Below, one piece after another: positions 63,652-64,000 of a stretch of DNA of 64,000 bases. The stretch covers positions 124,001 to 188,000 of the forward strand of contig NZ_JALJXP010000001.1 of NCBI RefSeq assembly GCF_024170165.1, written 5' to 3'. Position numbers and translations under genes: made by a program. Every line of letters begins with the position of its first letter. Positions within the stretch are counted from its first letter, which is position 1. The stretch comes from Pseudomonas nitroreducens (GTDB lineage: Bacteria > Pseudomonadota > Gammaproteobacteria > Pseudomonadales > Pseudomonadaceae). The notes under the pieces are model-generated. The model ran no database searches and had not been told where the DNA came from. It saw only the letters and a program-made list of their open reading frames with translations.

Positions 63652-64000
63652 ATGTCCCAAGACTTCTGGTTCCTGCTGTTGCCCGGTTTTTCCGTGATGG
63701 GTTTCGTTTCCGCCGTGGAGCCGCTGCGGGTGGCCAACCGCTTTCGCGGCGAGCTGTACCGCTGGCACCTGATGAGTCTGGACGGCGGGCCGGTGCTGGC
63801 CAGCAACGGCATGTCGATGAATGCCGACAGCGGCCTGGAAGCACTGCGCGCAGGTGACACGCTGCTGGTGGTGGCCGGCTTCGAACCCTTGCGCGCCTGC
63901 ACCCCGGCGCTGCTGCAGTGGCTCAAGCGCCTGGACCGCGACGGCGTGACCCTGGGCGGCATCGACACCGGCAGCTTCGTGCTGGCCGAGGCCGGGCTGC
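63652..64000 (+). CDS. cdhR: AraC-family regulator CdhR (3' partial)
   Basis: The first 116 residues of an activator with an N-terminal DJ-1/PfpI-like domain: MSQDFWFLLLPGFSVMGFVS, AVEPLRVANRF, LYRWHLMSLDG and LGGIDTGSFVLAEAGL. It is related to GbdR in this window. I prefer the ATG at 63652 (CGGAAAA upstream); an in-frame ATG at 63601 would add 17 residues but has no ribosome site. Divergent from caiX, it matches P. aeruginosa CdhR, which responds to carnitine and activates the caiX operon. The helix-turn-helix lies beyond the window end. Confidence 0.88.
   Translation, partial: MSQDFWFLLLPGFSVMGFVSAVEPLRVANRFRGELYRWHLMSLDGGPVLASNGMSMNADSGLEALRAGDTLLVVAGFEPLRACTPALLQWLKRLDRDGVTLGGIDTGSFVLAEAGL

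Noticed and set aside
62493..63968. Long frame extending caiX to 491 codons
   Set aside because: It runs through the divergent promoter and antisense to cdhR; the signal peptide at 63431 marks the true start.

Overview
This is a high-GC chromosomal segment of a Pseudomonas, most like the P. aeruginosa / P. nitroreducens group. That judgement rests on gene content and order: an aruH-aruI arginine transaminase cluster with aruR/aruS, a cbcXWV-sdaB-gbdR choline/betaine block, and a caiX-cdhC-cdhA-cdhB-hocS carnitine operon diverging from cdhR. Intergenic spaces carry typical Pseudomonas palindromic repeats. The window starts inside dctB and ends inside cdhR. I saw no rRNA, tRNA or CRISPR array.

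Layout. 1-2969: C4-dicarboxylate two-component system DctB-DctD. 2951-6171: a membrane protein, a small secreted protein, a LysR regulator and two candidate small RNAs. 6172-21881 (all minus strand): arginine transaminase (ATA) pathway block. AruR, a periplasmic binding protein and AruS would sense the signal, an APC permease would import substrate, and AruH, AruI and an aldehyde dehydrogenase would convert arginine to 4-guanidinobutyrate. An acyl-CoA ligase, acyl-CoA dehydrogenase and enoyl-CoA hydratase lie in the same run of genes. 21998-27620: a TetR regulator, an orphan polyamine-type binding protein, a class III transaminase, a LuxR-type regulator and a secreted alpha/beta hydrolase. 27827-35226: choline/betaine ABC transporter with two tandem binding proteins, serine dehydratase and GbdR. 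57728-64000: gamma-butyrobetaine hydroxylase and the carnitine operon. Together these convert gamma-butyrobetaine to carnitine to glycine betaine, which would then be demethylated elsewhere towards serine and pyruvate.

Accessory island. Between gbdR and the carnitine genes (about 35.8-57 kb) lies an MqsRA toxin-antitoxin module and a contact-dependent inhibition (CDI) locus. The CDI locus reads right to left: cdiB, a 3334-residue cdiA, a small cdiI, an orphan 4.8-kb CdiA C-terminal half with a different toxin, its Imm50-like immunity gene, and then four small AT-rich genes. These four look like immunity genes that have lost their toxins. They are separated by copies of an approximately 85-bp palindromic repeat with GGGGACAGATTTATTT arms.

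Main point of interest. In two clear cases, and probably in all four, the sequence between a repeat and the immunity start codon encodes the last residues of a vanished toxin, overlapping the immunity start by 1-4 nt. The block therefore reads as a repeat-delimited array of toxin-tail/immunity cassettes next to the CDI locus. This looks like an archive of past CDI specificities.
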